A DNA stretch of 64,000 nt from an uncultured Lachnospiraceae bacterium (GTDB lineage Bacteria > Bacillota > Clostridia > Lachnospirales > Lachnospiraceae), in contig CANDGI010000001.1 in the NCBI GenBank assembly GCA_947384285.1, forward strand, positions 62,001 to 126,000, in the 5' to 3' direction. A program made the position numbers and the translations under genes. Of the stretch, positions 53,797-62,828 are shown piece after piece. The notes beneath the pieces were generated by a model. It searched no databases. It saw nothing but the letters and a program-made list of their open reading frames with translations, and was not told the DNA's origin. The first letter of the stretch is position 1, and every line of letters begins with the position of its first letter.

Positions 53797-54597
53797 ATGG
53801 ATAAAGGGAAGACGAAGGTTAGGATAGAGACTTTCATTAAATATACAGAACTGATGAAACAGTTGGTAGTCAGGGATTTAAAGCTGAAATACCGCAGAAG
53901 CCTTTTAGGGTATGTGTGGAGTATTTTAAATCCCCTTCTGATTATGCTTGTCATGGTAGCGGTTTTCTCAAATCTTTTTGACCGCAGCGGCTCTATTCAG
54001 AATTTTGCGGTTTATCTTATCTCGGGCAGAACGGTGTTTGAGTTCATTACGGGTTCCACCAATGACGCCATGCGCTCCATCATTGGCAACTCGGCGCTGC
54101 TCAAGAAGGTGTATGTGCCCAAATATGTATTTACCCTGGCAAAGGTAACCAGCGGGCTGGTGAATATGGTGTTTTCCATGGGCGCCCTGCTGATTGTAAT
54201 GGTGTGTACCGGTTCAAAATTCACAGGGTATTTTCTTCTGTTTCCGGTAGTGTTGGTACAGCTGTATATCTTCTGCTGCGGTATGGGATTTTTCCTTGCC
54301 CAGGCTAACGTATTCTTCCGGGACGTCCAATATATTTATAAGGCCTTTACCACTGCATGGATGTATATTACGCCCATTTTCTATTCGGTAGAACAGATGC
54401 ACGGCAAGGTACGGTTTATCATTGAGTACTTAAATCCGGCCTATTACTATGTAAAGCAGTTCCGGTGCTTTGTGTATGAAGGCTGCCTGCCGGATATCCG
54501 GATTTTTGCAGGCGGGTGTATCATATCGTTGCTTTCCTTTGCAATAGGGCTTTTTTTCTTTAAAAAGTCACAGGATAAGTTTATTTTATATATATAG
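53797..54597 (+). CDS. Polysaccharide ABC exporter, permease (Wzm-like)
   Basis: A 266-residue ABC-2 type permease with six spans. The amphipathic start is YTELMKQLVVRDLKLKYR, then RSLLGYVWSILNPLLIMLVM, typical of Wzm/TagG/RfbD. FLAQANVFFRDVQYIYKA and WMYITPIFYSVEQM mark the middle and end, with LNPAYYYVKQFR before the last span. With the ATPase downstream it exports a finished, lipid-linked polysaccharide. It begins one base after the glycosyltransferase stop. Confidence 0.94.
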   Translation: MDKGKTKVRIETFIKYTELMKQLVVRDLKLKYRRSLLGYVWSILNPLLIMLVMVAVFSNLFDRSGSIQNFAVYLISGRTVFEFITGSTNDAMRSIIGNSALLKKVYVPKYVFTLAKVTSGLVNMVFSMGALLIVMVCTGSKFTGYFLLFPVVLVQLYIFCCGMGFFLAQANVFFRDVQYIYKAFTTAWMYITPIFYSVEQMHGKVRFIIEYLNPAYYYVKQFRCFVYEGCLPDIRIFAGGCIISLLSFAIGLFFFKKSQDKFILYI

Positions 54598-54606
54598 GTG
54601 AGTAAT

Positions 54607-55362
54607 ATGGAAGAAAGAATAATGATTGATGTTGACCATGTGACAATACGCTTTAATAAAGCAAACCAGAAGATAGATAATCTCAAGGATTATGCCGTTA
54701 AACTCATCAAGAGGGAGCTGATGTTCCAGGAATTTCTGGCGCTGCAGGATATTACGTTCCAGGTACGTAAAGGAGAAGGGTGGGGGCTGATTGGAACCAA
54801 TGGCTCTGGAAAAAGCACGATGCTCAAAGCGATTGCAGGAATTATGAAACCATATAAAGGGAAGATTACTACCAGCGGGTCGATTGCCCCGTTGATTGAA
54901 CTGGGGGCGGGTTTTGATTCAAACTTGACGGCCAGGGAGAATATCTACCTTAACGGTGCCGTTTTGGGATATTCCAAGCAGTTTATGAAGGAACATTTTG
55001 AAGAGATTGTGGAATTTGCGGATATCCGGAATTTTCTGGATTCACCCATTAAAAATTATTCTTCCGGTATGAAGGCGAGGCTTGGATTTTCTGTTGCCAC
55101 AGTGGTAAATCCGGACATTCTGATTGTAGATGAGGTGCTGTCGGTAGGGGATGCCAAATTTAGGAAAAAGTGCAACCAGAGAATGACAGAGCTGTTAGCC
55201 AATGATACCACGCTGCTCTATGTTTCGCATAATATTAAATCAGTTTTAAAGCTTTGCACCCATGCTTTGTGGATTGACAAAGGACATGCCGTAATGCAGG
55301 GCAGGGTAGAGGAAGTATGTGAGAAATATATGGAATCACAGGGACTGACGATGGAAGATTAA
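54607..55362 (+). CDS. Polysaccharide ABC exporter, ATP-binding protein (Wzt-like)
   Basis: A 251-residue ATPase. Walker A is GTNGSGKST (residues 63-71), the signature is YSSGMKARLGFS, and Walker B is PDILIVDEVLSVGD, with H in YVSHN as the switch. It belongs to the Wzt/TagH type by its AKFRKKCNQRM segment. It lacks the C-terminal carbohydrate-binding domain of the O9a-type Wzt, so export probably does not need recognition of a capped chain end. A GTG 9 bases upstream is another possible start. Ten bases after the permease. Confidence 0.94.
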   Translation: MEERIMIDVDHVTIRFNKANQKIDNLKDYAVKLIKRELMFQEFLALQDITFQVRKGEGWGLIGTNGSGKSTMLKAIAGIMKPYKGKITTSGSIAPLIELGAGFDSNLTARENIYLNGAVLGYSKQFMKEHFEEIVEFADIRNFLDSPIKNYSSGMKARLGFSVATVVNPDILIVDEVLSVGDAKFRKKCNQRMTELLANDTTLLYVSHNIKSVLKLCTHALWIDKGHAVMQGRVEEVCEKYMESQGLTMED

Positions 55363-55374
55363 AGGAGAAAGAAG

Positions 55375-57237
55375 ATGAGATTACAACAGTTAATTCTGCG
55401 CGATGTGACCCGGGAAAATATTTTGCTGCCATTATACGTTACGGAGGAAAATATCCGAAGGAAGAGGATGGTAACGGAGGAATTATATGCACGCATGGAG
55501 GAGGCTTCCTTTCTCTCATATGGAATAGAAGGAATTTATTTCAGGGAAGGCGGGCAGGTGGGTTTTGATACTTTCCAGAATGGCTTTTCCTGTGGCAAAT
55601 GGAAAAAATATACCATCATAGAGCATGTGTTTATCACGCTGGATCTGGAGGGGCATTTTAGGCTTCGGCTGATGCATTCTTGCCTGCAGGACGGTGAAGT
55701 TGTGGAAACACAGATTTCAGAGCGGGAGATTCATACAGATGGGCCGCTTAAGGTGACGGAAGAATTTGGCGGTTTGCAGGATGAGGGAATCTTTTATGTC
55801 GTTTTGGAGGCTTTGCAGGGGGGGAGTTATCTATATTCCGGGTTCTACGGGACAGAAGAGCTTAATCCCACACAGGATGTGAAGCTGGCAATTGATATAT
55901 GCACGTTTAAACGGGAGCAGTATGTTGCCAGGAACATGAAGATTTTAAAGCGTGACATCCTGGAGAATGAGGCTTCTCCCTGTTACGGCAGGGTGTGGGT
56001 GCATATCTCGGATAACGCCTCATCGCTGGATGGGATTGTGGATTCCCAGGAGAATATAACTGTAGATAAGAATGCAAACCTGGGTGGAGTAGGCGGCTTT
56101 ACCCGGGGAATTATAGAGACCCTGAAGCGGGTAAAGGATCAGGGCTTTACCCATGTTTTGGTGATGGATGATGACGCAACAATCAGTTCCGCCGCGATAG
56201 AAGCAAATTACCTTCTGCTTTCCTATTTAAAGCCAGAGTATTTTGGATATACGGTAGGGGGAAAGCTATTAGTCCTTGGAAATCCCTTTATGCAGTTTGA
56301 GGTGGGCGCCCAGTGGAATGCGGGCGACATTGAAGCATTGAAAAACAACCGGGATATACGTCTGCGATGGGAAGTGCTGGACAGTGAGCGGGAGGATGAG
56401 ACCGTAGAATACCAAGGCTGGTGGTACAGCTGTATCCCTCTTCAGGAAATTGATGAAAATAATCTGCCGCTTCCTATTTTTATCCACAGGGATGATATAG
56501 AATATGGCTTGAGGACGGGGAAAGAGCGTTTTATTTATATGAACAGGATCTGTATCTGGCATGAAGCCTTTGCAGGAAAGATGCCAGGTGTGCTGGACTA
56601 CTATGACATCCGTAACCTCTGTATCACCAATGCCATTCACTGTCCCCAATATACGAAGGAAGATTTTAAGAAATTCTTTTCCAAATGGGTGTGGGGCAAT
56701 ATTGGGAAATACCGCTATAAATATGTAGATTATAATATCAAGGCGGTGGAAGATTTCTGTAAGGGGATTGACTGGCTTCTTGGCACGGACGCTTTTTTGC
56801 TGCACCAGGAGCTGTTCGCCATGAATTATAAGGCAAAGCCTGTTGCAGAATGGGTTGGTTTTGAGGGATTGACAAAAGAGCAGCTTGAGGATCGGGAGAA
56901 AGGATTTAAAAATCCAGGCCGCCTCAGGCGCAGATTGCATATCTTGACGGCGAATGGATGCTTCTTTCCGCCTAAGAAAGGCAAAGTTGTTATCTCAGAG
57001 CCTTATGGGAACGTCCATATTTTATACCGCAGGCCAAGGACAATTGTCGTTGACAGTTATGGGAACGGCTTGTATCTGGAACGGGACAGGAAGCAATTCT
57101 GGGAATGCAAGCGTAAGCTGGATGCAGCTTTGAAACTGATAGATGAAAAATATGACGCTGCGGCAAAGAGTTACCATGACAGGTATCAGGAACTGGTAAG
57201 CCTGGAATTCTGGGAAAAATATCTGGGATTGAAGTAG
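55375..57237 (+). CDS. GlfT2-like galactofuranosyltransferase
   Basis: A 620-residue enzyme in the GlfT2 plan. Residues 1-170 are an N-terminal beta-rich domain. The GT-A domain follows with NANLGGVGGFTRG (residues 233-245), the DDD triplet D265-D267 in VLVMDDDATIS, WWYSCIPLQE, and PIFIHRDDIEYGLR, where the Asp pair is the likely base. WHEAF completes the metal site. The C-terminal 200 residues are helical. GlfT2 polymerises galactofuranose from UDP-Galf; glf, 4 kb downstream, makes that donor. A run of seven G encodes part of residues 148-150, in frame. A glycosyltransferase for the polymer exported by the ABC system just upstream. Confidence 0.9.
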   Translation: MRLQQLILRDVTRENILLPLYVTEENIRRKRMVTEELYARMEEASFLSYGIEGIYFREGGQVGFDTFQNGFSCGKWKKYTIIEHVFITLDLEGHFRLRLMHSCLQDGEVVETQISEREIHTDGPLKVTEEFGGLQDEGIFYVVLEALQGGSYLYSGFYGTEELNPTQDVKLAIDICTFKREQYVARNMKILKRDILENEASPCYGRVWVHISDNASSLDGIVDSQENITVDKNANLGGVGGFTRGIIETLKRVKDQGFTHVLVMDDDATISSAAIEANYLLLSYLKPEYFGYTVGGKLLVLGNPFMQFEVGAQWNAGDIEALKNNRDIRLRWEVLDSEREDETVEYQGWWYSCIPLQEIDENNLPLPIFIHRDDIEYGLRTGKERFIYMNRICIWHEAFAGKMPGVLDYYDIRNLCITNAIHCPQYTKEDFKKFFSKWVWGNIGKYRYKYVDYNIKAVEDFCKGIDWLLGTDAFLLHQELFAMNYKAKPVAEWVGFEGLTKEQLEDREKGFKNPGRLRRRLHILTANGCFFPPKKGKVVISEPYGNVHILYRRPRTIVVDSYGNGLYLERDRKQFWECKRKLDAALKLIDEKYDAAAKSYHDRYQELVSLEFWEKYLGLK

Positions 57238-57246
57238 GAGAGATAT

Positions 57247-60200
57247 ATGGAAAATAAAAATGGGCAGGAAATGAAAGAAAAAATTGAAGAATTAGAGGGG
57301 AAGCATTTTGATATTGGGCTGGCCGGAGTCTGGTATGGTGCAAATTATGGGAGTGTCTTAACCTATTATGCGCTTTATCAGACACTGGTAAAATTAGGGT
57401 ACTCTGTTCTGATGATTGATAAGCTTTACAAAGAGGACAATGACTGGGAGCGGAATGCGAAAGTTCATTCCCGGGTGTTTGCTGCAAAGCATTATGGAGG
57501 AATTGCGCCTTCCTTGAAACCAGATGAGATGAAGCTTTTGAACCGTTATTGCGATATATTCCTTATGGGCTGCGATCAGGTATGGAATTATGGGATTGCC
57601 AGCAATTTCGGGCTGAATAATTATTTTGACTATGTGGAAGATAATAAGAAAAAGCTTTCCTACGCTTCTTCCTTTGGGCATGCCGTGTCTTTTACCCCAA
57701 CGGAAAAGCTGCCAATAGTTACAAAGCTGTTTCACAGATTTGATGGGATTTCCGTCCGGGAAGCAGATGCGGTGCAGATATTGAAGAATGAATTCGGGGT
57801 GGAAGGCACGCAGGTATTGGATCCGGTTTTTCTTCTGGATAAAGAGGAATATAAGGAAATCCTCGCGGACAGCAAGGCAGAGGAGACGGAAAAGTTTATC
57901 CTTTCTTATATCTTAGACCCCACGCCTGAAATACGGGAAGCATTGCTGTATACAGCAGAAAAAAAAGGTCTTAAGCTTGTCAATATGCTGGACGGCAGGG
58001 GAGACAAAAAGAAAAATAAAGAGATATTGAATTTACCGAATATTGTGGAAAATCTGGATGCGCCCACCTGGCTGTGGTATATGATGCACGCGGAGTTTGT
58101 GATTACGGACTCCTGCCACGGCGCTAGTTTTTCTTTGATTTTTGAGAAACCCTTTATTGCCATTGCAAATAAGCGGCGGGGAGTGTCCCGTTTTGAATCC
58201 TTGGTGGATATGCTGGGAATCCGGAAGCGTTATATCCATGATGTGGGGCGTGTGCAGCGGGAAGACAGCCTTTTATCCCCTATGGACTATACTGAAATCA
58301 ATAGGATATTTGCTATGGAGCGGGAGCGTTCCCTAAAATGGCTGAAGGATGCGCTGGCCAGTGAGAAAAAGCAGGCGGTTACCGTAAAGGACTGTGTCAG
58401 CAAGAAAGAGTGCTGTGGGTGCGGCGCATGTTTCCAGGCCTGTCCATCAGACGCTATCCGCATGGACTATGATGAAGAAGGTATCCTGTATCCCTTGGTG
58501 GACGAGGAAAAATGTATCCGCTGTGGGAAGTGCGTGAAGGTATGTCCGGCTCTTCATCCATACAACCGCAGCAAAACGCAGCCGGAATGTTACGCGGCAT
58601 ATGCAGAGGATGATATACGCGCGGCCAGCTCGTCCGGCGGAATCTTTACCCTGGTGGCAGAACAGGTATTGGAGGACGGCGGTGCAGTGTGCGGCGCGGT
58701 CTTTGATGATAAATTCGAGTTGTTCCAGAAAGTCATTTATGCCAAAGAAGAACTGCCAGCTCTTCGAGGATCTAAGTATATACAGAGTAATACAAAAAAG
58801 ACGTTCCAGGAGATAAAAAAAGTACTGGAGGAGGGGAGACCGGCGCTGTATGTAGGAACTCCCTGTCTGGTTGCGGGGCTTAGAGGCTATCTTGGCAAGG
58901 AATATGAGCAGCTTTTTACCATTGATCTGCTGTGCCATGGCGGGCCGTCCCCGGTTGCTTTTCAGAGATACCTGCAGGAAATCCATGGAAAGAAGGAAGT
59001 GGATTACGTGGGATTCCGGGATAAGGATGCCTTTAAATGGGGAATTAATGCCACAGGGATGACAGTGAAGTATAAGGATGGCAGCAGTTACCGGCGGATC
59101 AAAGGGGAGGACTTATATTACCGGGCATTTAATCCGTCATTAATGGTACGTCCGCAATGCCAGGTATGTAATTATGCGAAGCTGCCAAGGCTTGGAGATT
59201 TCACGCTTGGAGATTTCTGGGGAGTGGAAAAATATAATCCAAAGCTGACAGATGGAAAGGGAACCTCCATTCTTACGGTTAACAGTGAGAAAGGATCTGC
59301 AATGCTTGACAAAATAAGGCGTAAGCTGCTGCTCCTGGAGGAGGTAGATATCAATCATATTCTGACCCATGGACAGCCTTTTGCAAAACCCTTTAAGAAT
59401 AATCCCAGGAGAACCCGCTTTTTACGGATGTTAAGAGATTGCTCTTTTGAAAAAAGCCTGGAATGCTGTGCAGAAAACAAATTCGATTTTGCGCTGATTG
59501 GAATGAATGGGGATTCTTATGGAGAAATTTTTGGTTTTTATGCCCTTTACCGAACCATTGCGGGCAGGAATCATTCTGTACTCATGGTAAAAAGGCCCCA
59601 GGAAATGAATCAGCAGGTGACACCTTTGAAATACCGTTTGACAAGCTTTGGAAACCGTTATTATCCCCTTGTAAGCGCTCGTGAACGATTGGGACAGATT
59701 TCAACGCTTCAGGAGGTCTGCCGAGGCTGCTTGATAGATAATATAGGTGCATATGGCAAGTATCTGGGTGAAAGTAAGTTTGTTATGGATTATGTACAGG
59801 CCTTAGAAGGGCTTGATAAAGAATTTCTGCTGGACAGGCAGGCATATGAGGAGTTTACGGTTTATGCGGATTGTGGACAGCAAGGGAAATATATCGCATA
59901 TGACTGCAGGAACATTCCAGAAGAGACAGAGGAGAGGATCCGCAGATATGCAGAGGATGCGGCTCTGTCTGTTGTCCAGCTTTCAGAGGATATGATGGCA
60001 GAAAATTGGCTCCAGTATATCAGACAGGCAGATTGTGTGGTCAGCAGCCAGAGGGATGTCATAAATTTTGCAGTTATATTTGAAAAGAAGCTCCTAATCC
60101 CGGAAGAGGGGTTAGAGGAAGCCATAAGGCTTCACATACTGGATATTCAGATGGGCGGGCGCATCCTGGGAAGGACAGAGGATATTCAGAAGAAATTGTC

Positions 60201-60423
60201 CATGATTGAAGGCCTGGGATATGGAAACGTCCATGAGGCAGTTAGCGGGAAATGTGCCTGTGCACAGAAAGCATTGGACAGGCAGCTGAAAATTGTATAC
60301 AAGAATATTCAGCGCAAGGACAACTGTATGTCTGCCCGGATGAAAAGAGGCAGCATTCGTATTTTAAAAAGAGTGCTTCCCCCGTCGGTAAAGAACAGGG
60401 TGAAGAAATTGATTCAAAAATAG
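57247..60423 (+). CDS. Pyruvyltransferase / iron-sulfur / FrhB-like fusion with a second pyruvyltransferase-like domain
   Basis: A 1058-residue protein with at least three units. Residues 20-330 are a polysaccharide pyruvyltransferase (GVWYGANYGSVLTYYALYQ, then TDSCHGASFSLIFEKPFIAI). Residues 377-435 have two 4Fe-4S motifs (CCGCGACFQACP and CIRCGKCVKVCP). Residues 440-700 resemble FrhB/coenzyme F420 hydrogenase beta subunits (SSSGGIFTLVAEQVL, GTPCLVAGL, LCHGGPSPVAF, LGDFTLGDFWG). Residues 745-1000 again look like a pyruvyltransferase (FALIGMNGDSYGEIFGFYAL, then VVSSQRDVINFAVIFEKKLL) but with diverged motifs. It probably ketalises sugars with pyruvate and has an added redox step of unknown kind. 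It is tightly placed between GlfT2 and a second pyruvyltransferase. Confidence 0.88.
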   Translation: MENKNGQEMKEKIEELEGKHFDIGLAGVWYGANYGSVLTYYALYQTLVKLGYSVLMIDKLYKEDNDWERNAKVHSRVFAAKHYGGIAPSLKPDEMKLLNRYCDIFLMGCDQVWNYGIASNFGLNNYFDYVEDNKKKLSYASSFGHAVSFTPTEKLPIVTKLFHRFDGISVREADAVQILKNEFGVEGTQVLDPVFLLDKEEYKEILADSKAEETEKFILSYILDPTPEIREALLYTAEKKGLKLVNMLDGRGDKKKNKEILNLPNIVENLDAPTWLWYMMHAEFVITDSCHGASFSLIFEKPFIAIANKRRGVSRFESLVDMLGIRKRYIHDVGRVQREDSLLSPMDYTEINRIFAMERERSLKWLKDALASEKKQAVTVKDCVSKKECCGCGACFQACPSDAIRMDYDEEGILYPLVDEEKCIRCGKCVKVCPALHPYNRSKTQPECYAAYAEDDIRAASSSGGIFTLVAEQVLEDGGAVCGAVFDDKFELFQKVIYAKEELPALRGSKYIQSNTKKTFQEIKKVLEEGRPALYVGTPCLVAGLRGYLGKEYEQLFTIDLLCHGGPSPVAFQRYLQEIHGKKEVDYVGFRDKDAFKWGINATGMTVKYKDGSSYRRIKGEDLYYRAFNPSLMVRPQCQVCNYAKLPRLGDFTLGDFWGVEKYNPKLTDGKGTSILTVNSEKGSAMLDKIRRKLLLLEEVDINHILTHGQPFAKPFKNNPRRTRFLRMLRDCSFEKSLECCAENKFDFALIGMNGDSYGEIFGFYALYRTIAGRNHSVLMVKRPQEMNQQVTPLKYRLTSFGNRYYPLVSARERLGQISTLQEVCRGCLIDNIGAYGKYLGESKFVMDYVQALEGLDKEFLLDRQAYEEFTVYADCGQQGKYIAYDCRNIPEETEERIRRYAEDAALSVVQLSEDMMAENWLQYIRQADCVVSSQRDVINFAVIFEKKLLIPEEGLEEAIRLHILDIQMGGRILGRTEDIQKKLSMIEGLGYGNVHEAVSGKCACAQKALDRQLKIVYKNIQRKDNCMSARMKRGSIRILKRVLPPSVKNRVKKLIQK

Positions 60424-60447
60424 GGATAGGGTGTGGGAGGAAGGATT

Positions 60448-61635
60448 ATGGCTGAAAAATATGATGTTGCCATTCTGGGCGTGTGGTATGGATGTAATTA
60501 TGGCAGTATCGCAACGTACTATGCCCTTCACTGTGCAGTAAGGGATATGGGCAAGAGCGTCCTTATGATACACCGGCCCTGGATAGAACCATTTAATGAA
60601 AAGCAGATGGAAAAAAGGCATGCCATGAAGTTCGCAAGGGCGCATTATAATATCAGCAAAGCCTACAATGTAGAAGAGATATCTGAGTTGAATGAGATAT
60701 GCGATGCCTTTCTGCTGGGTTCAGACCAGCTTTGGAATTACGGCGTCACAAAAATTTTTGGGCACAGCTACTTTCTGGATTTTGCACAGGATGATAAGAA
60801 TAAAGTGGCTTATGCCACATCCTTTGGCGGAGACCGCTTTCTGGCGCCAGGGTCTTATGCCTGGAAAGCGCTTTCCTGTATGCGCAGGATGAATTATATT
60901 TCCGTCAGGGAAGAAGCCAATGTCAATATGTGCAAAAAGCTTTTTGGCGTAGAAGCAGTGCATGTATTGGATCCCATACTGTTGGGAAAGGCAGAACGCC
61001 TGGCTGAGATTGCAAAGGAATCATGCAGGGAGAAGAAGGAAAGGTATATTGCGGCATATGTATTGGATCCTACGCCGGAAAAGACCAAGTCGCTGCTTTG
61101 GCTGGCAGAAAAATTGGATAAAGAAATTGTAGTCCTGCTGGATGGATGGCCTCATTTATTTAAGAAAAACAAGGAGAAGATGGGGCTGCCGGAATACACG
61201 ATTTCTAATCTTACCGTGAACGACTGGACTTTTTATATAAAAAACAGTGATTTTGTACTGACGGATTCTTTTCACGGCACCTGTATGGCGCTTCTGTTTG
61301 AAAAGGAGTTTTATGCTATTTCCAATCCCGGAAGGGGTGCAAGCCGGTTTGAATCGCTGGTGGGAGAATTTGGGCTGCAGAATAATTATGTGCATGCTCC
61401 AGGGGAAATTATGCAAAGGGAGCTGCCCAAGCCGCTGGACTATAAAAAGATAAACGGAATATTGGAGGAAAAGAGAGAATCCTCCCTGGAGTGGCTTAGA
61501 AAAGCAATCTGTGAGCCACAACAGGGACATTCCTCCATAGTAAGAAAAGAGAAATTGTATCCACTGCGGATGCTGAAATCCATTTTGATTTATAAAACAA
61601 ACAGGATGTTAAAATCATTTTGCGTCACGAAATAA
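60448..61635 (+). CDS. Polysaccharide pyruvyl transferase
   Basis: A 395-residue pyruvyltransferase with AILGVWYGCNYGSIATYYAL at the N-terminus, FLLGSDQLWNYG in the first lobe, and TDSFHGTCMALLFEKEFYAI with the conserved SFHG. It is close in sequence to the first domain of the preceding fusion protein, so one probably arose by duplication. It transfers pyruvate from phosphoenolpyruvate to a sugar, giving an acidic polymer. The ATG follows GGGAGGAAGG. It lacks iron-sulfur or FrhB parts. Confidence 0.93.
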   Translation: MAEKYDVAILGVWYGCNYGSIATYYALHCAVRDMGKSVLMIHRPWIEPFNEKQMEKRHAMKFARAHYNISKAYNVEEISELNEICDAFLLGSDQLWNYGVTKIFGHSYFLDFAQDDKNKVAYATSFGGDRFLAPGSYAWKALSCMRRMNYISVREEANVNMCKKLFGVEAVHVLDPILLGKAERLAEIAKESCREKKERYIAAYVLDPTPEKTKSLLWLAEKLDKEIVVLLDGWPHLFKKNKEKMGLPEYTISNLTVNDWTFYIKNSDFVLTDSFHGTCMALLFEKEFYAISNPGRGASRFESLVGEFGLQNNYVHAPGEIMQRELPKPLDYKKINGILEEKRESSLEWLRKAICEPQQGHSSIVRKEKLYPLRMLKSILIYKTNRMLKSFCVTK

Positions 61636-61684
61636 ACAATAGATAAGTTATTGTTTAAATAAATAGAAGGATAAAGGAAACGAT

Positions 61685-62782
61685 ATGAAATATGATTATT
61701 TAATTGTGGGTGCCGGCCTGTTTGGGGCGGTATTTGCCTACGAAGCAAAAAGAGCTGGAAAAAAATGTTTGGTAATTGATAAGCGGAACCATATTGCAGG
61801 CAATATTTACTGTGAAAACGTAGAAGGTATCAATGTGCACAAATATGGCGCCCATATTTTCCATACCAGCAATCAAGAGGTGTGGGATTATGTCAGCCAA
61901 TTTGCGGAATTTAACCATTATATCAATTCTCCGGTAGCGGTATATAAGGATGAGACTTATAATCTTCCTTTTAATATGAATACCTTCAGCAAGCTCTGGG
62001 GAATCCGCACGCCGCAGGAGGCTAAGGACATTATTGAGAAGCAGAGAGCAGAATATGGCGTGGCTGATCCTGAGAATCTGGAGGAACAGGCCTTATCCCT
62101 GGCTGGGAAGGACGTCTATGAGAAACTGATTAAAGGATATACAGAGAAGCAGTGGGGAAGGCCCTGTACGGAGCTTCCTGCTTTTATTATAAAGAGGCTG
62201 CCCTTCCGGTTTATTTATGACAACAATTATTTTAATGACAGGTATCAGGGGATTCCCATTGGGGGCTATACCCAGATTGTGGAAAAGATGCTAGAGGGCA
62301 TTGAGGTGAGACTTGAGACAGATTATTTTGACTTTATCAAGGGGAATCCAGATGCTGCAGATGTCACATTGTTTACGGGCATGATTGATGAATTCTATGG
62401 CTATAGATTAGGAACCCTTCAGTACCGTACCGTACGTTTTGAGACAGAGGTGCTTGATTGTGAAAATTACCAGGGAAATGCCGTAGTGAATTATACGGAA
62501 CGGGAAGTGCCCTATACCAGGATTATTGAGCATAAGCATTTTGAATTTGGGAAACAGCAAAAGACTGTAATTTCCAGGGAATATTCTTCCGAGTGGAAGC
62601 CGGGCATTGAGCCTTATTATCCCATCAACAATGAGGAAAATAATGGATTATATGCTAAGTACAGGGAGCTGGCGGACAAAGAAGAAAATGTCATCTTCGG
62701 CGGAAGATTAGGCCATTATAAATATTATGATATGGATAAAGTGATAGAGGCGGCTCTGGAATTGGTGAAGGAGGAGCTTTAA
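61685..62782 (+). CDS. glf: UDP-galactopyranose mutase
   Basis: Converts UDP-galactopyranose to UDP-galactofuranose with a reduced FAD. 365 residues. The FAD-binding VGAGLFGAVFAYEAKRAG is at the N-terminus, then DKRNHIAGN, and KYGAHIFHTSNQEVW with the conserved His loop. YTEKQWGRPCTELPA and RYQGIPIGGYTQIVEKML complete the active site, and the C-terminal GGRLGHYKYYDMD is the family signature. It follows the pyruvyltransferase after 49 bp. It supplies UDP-Galf to the GlfT2-like enzyme upstream. Confidence 0.97.
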   Translation: MKYDYLIVGAGLFGAVFAYEAKRAGKKCLVIDKRNHIAGNIYCENVEGINVHKYGAHIFHTSNQEVWDYVSQFAEFNHYINSPVAVYKDETYNLPFNMNTFSKLWGIRTPQEAKDIIEKQRAEYGVADPENLEEQALSLAGKDVYEKLIKGYTEKQWGRPCTELPAFIIKRLPFRFIYDNNYFNDRYQGIPIGGYTQIVEKMLEGIEVRLETDYFDFIKGNPDAADVTLFTGMIDEFYGYRLGTLQYRTVRFETEVLDCENYQGNAVVNYTEREVPYTRIIEHKHFEFGKQQKTVISREYSSEWKPGIEPYYPINNEENNGLYAKYRELADKEENVIFGGRLGHYKYYDMDKVIEAALELVKEEL

Positions 62783-62828
62783 AAAATATGTTTCAGAAAG
62801 AAAAAGAAGGGCAGAGGTCTATTTGAAA

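Noticed and set aside
56269-56940. 223-residue open frame opposite the GlfT2-like gene
   Set aside because: The + strand carries unmistakable GlfT2 motifs; the reverse frame is a by-product of codon use.
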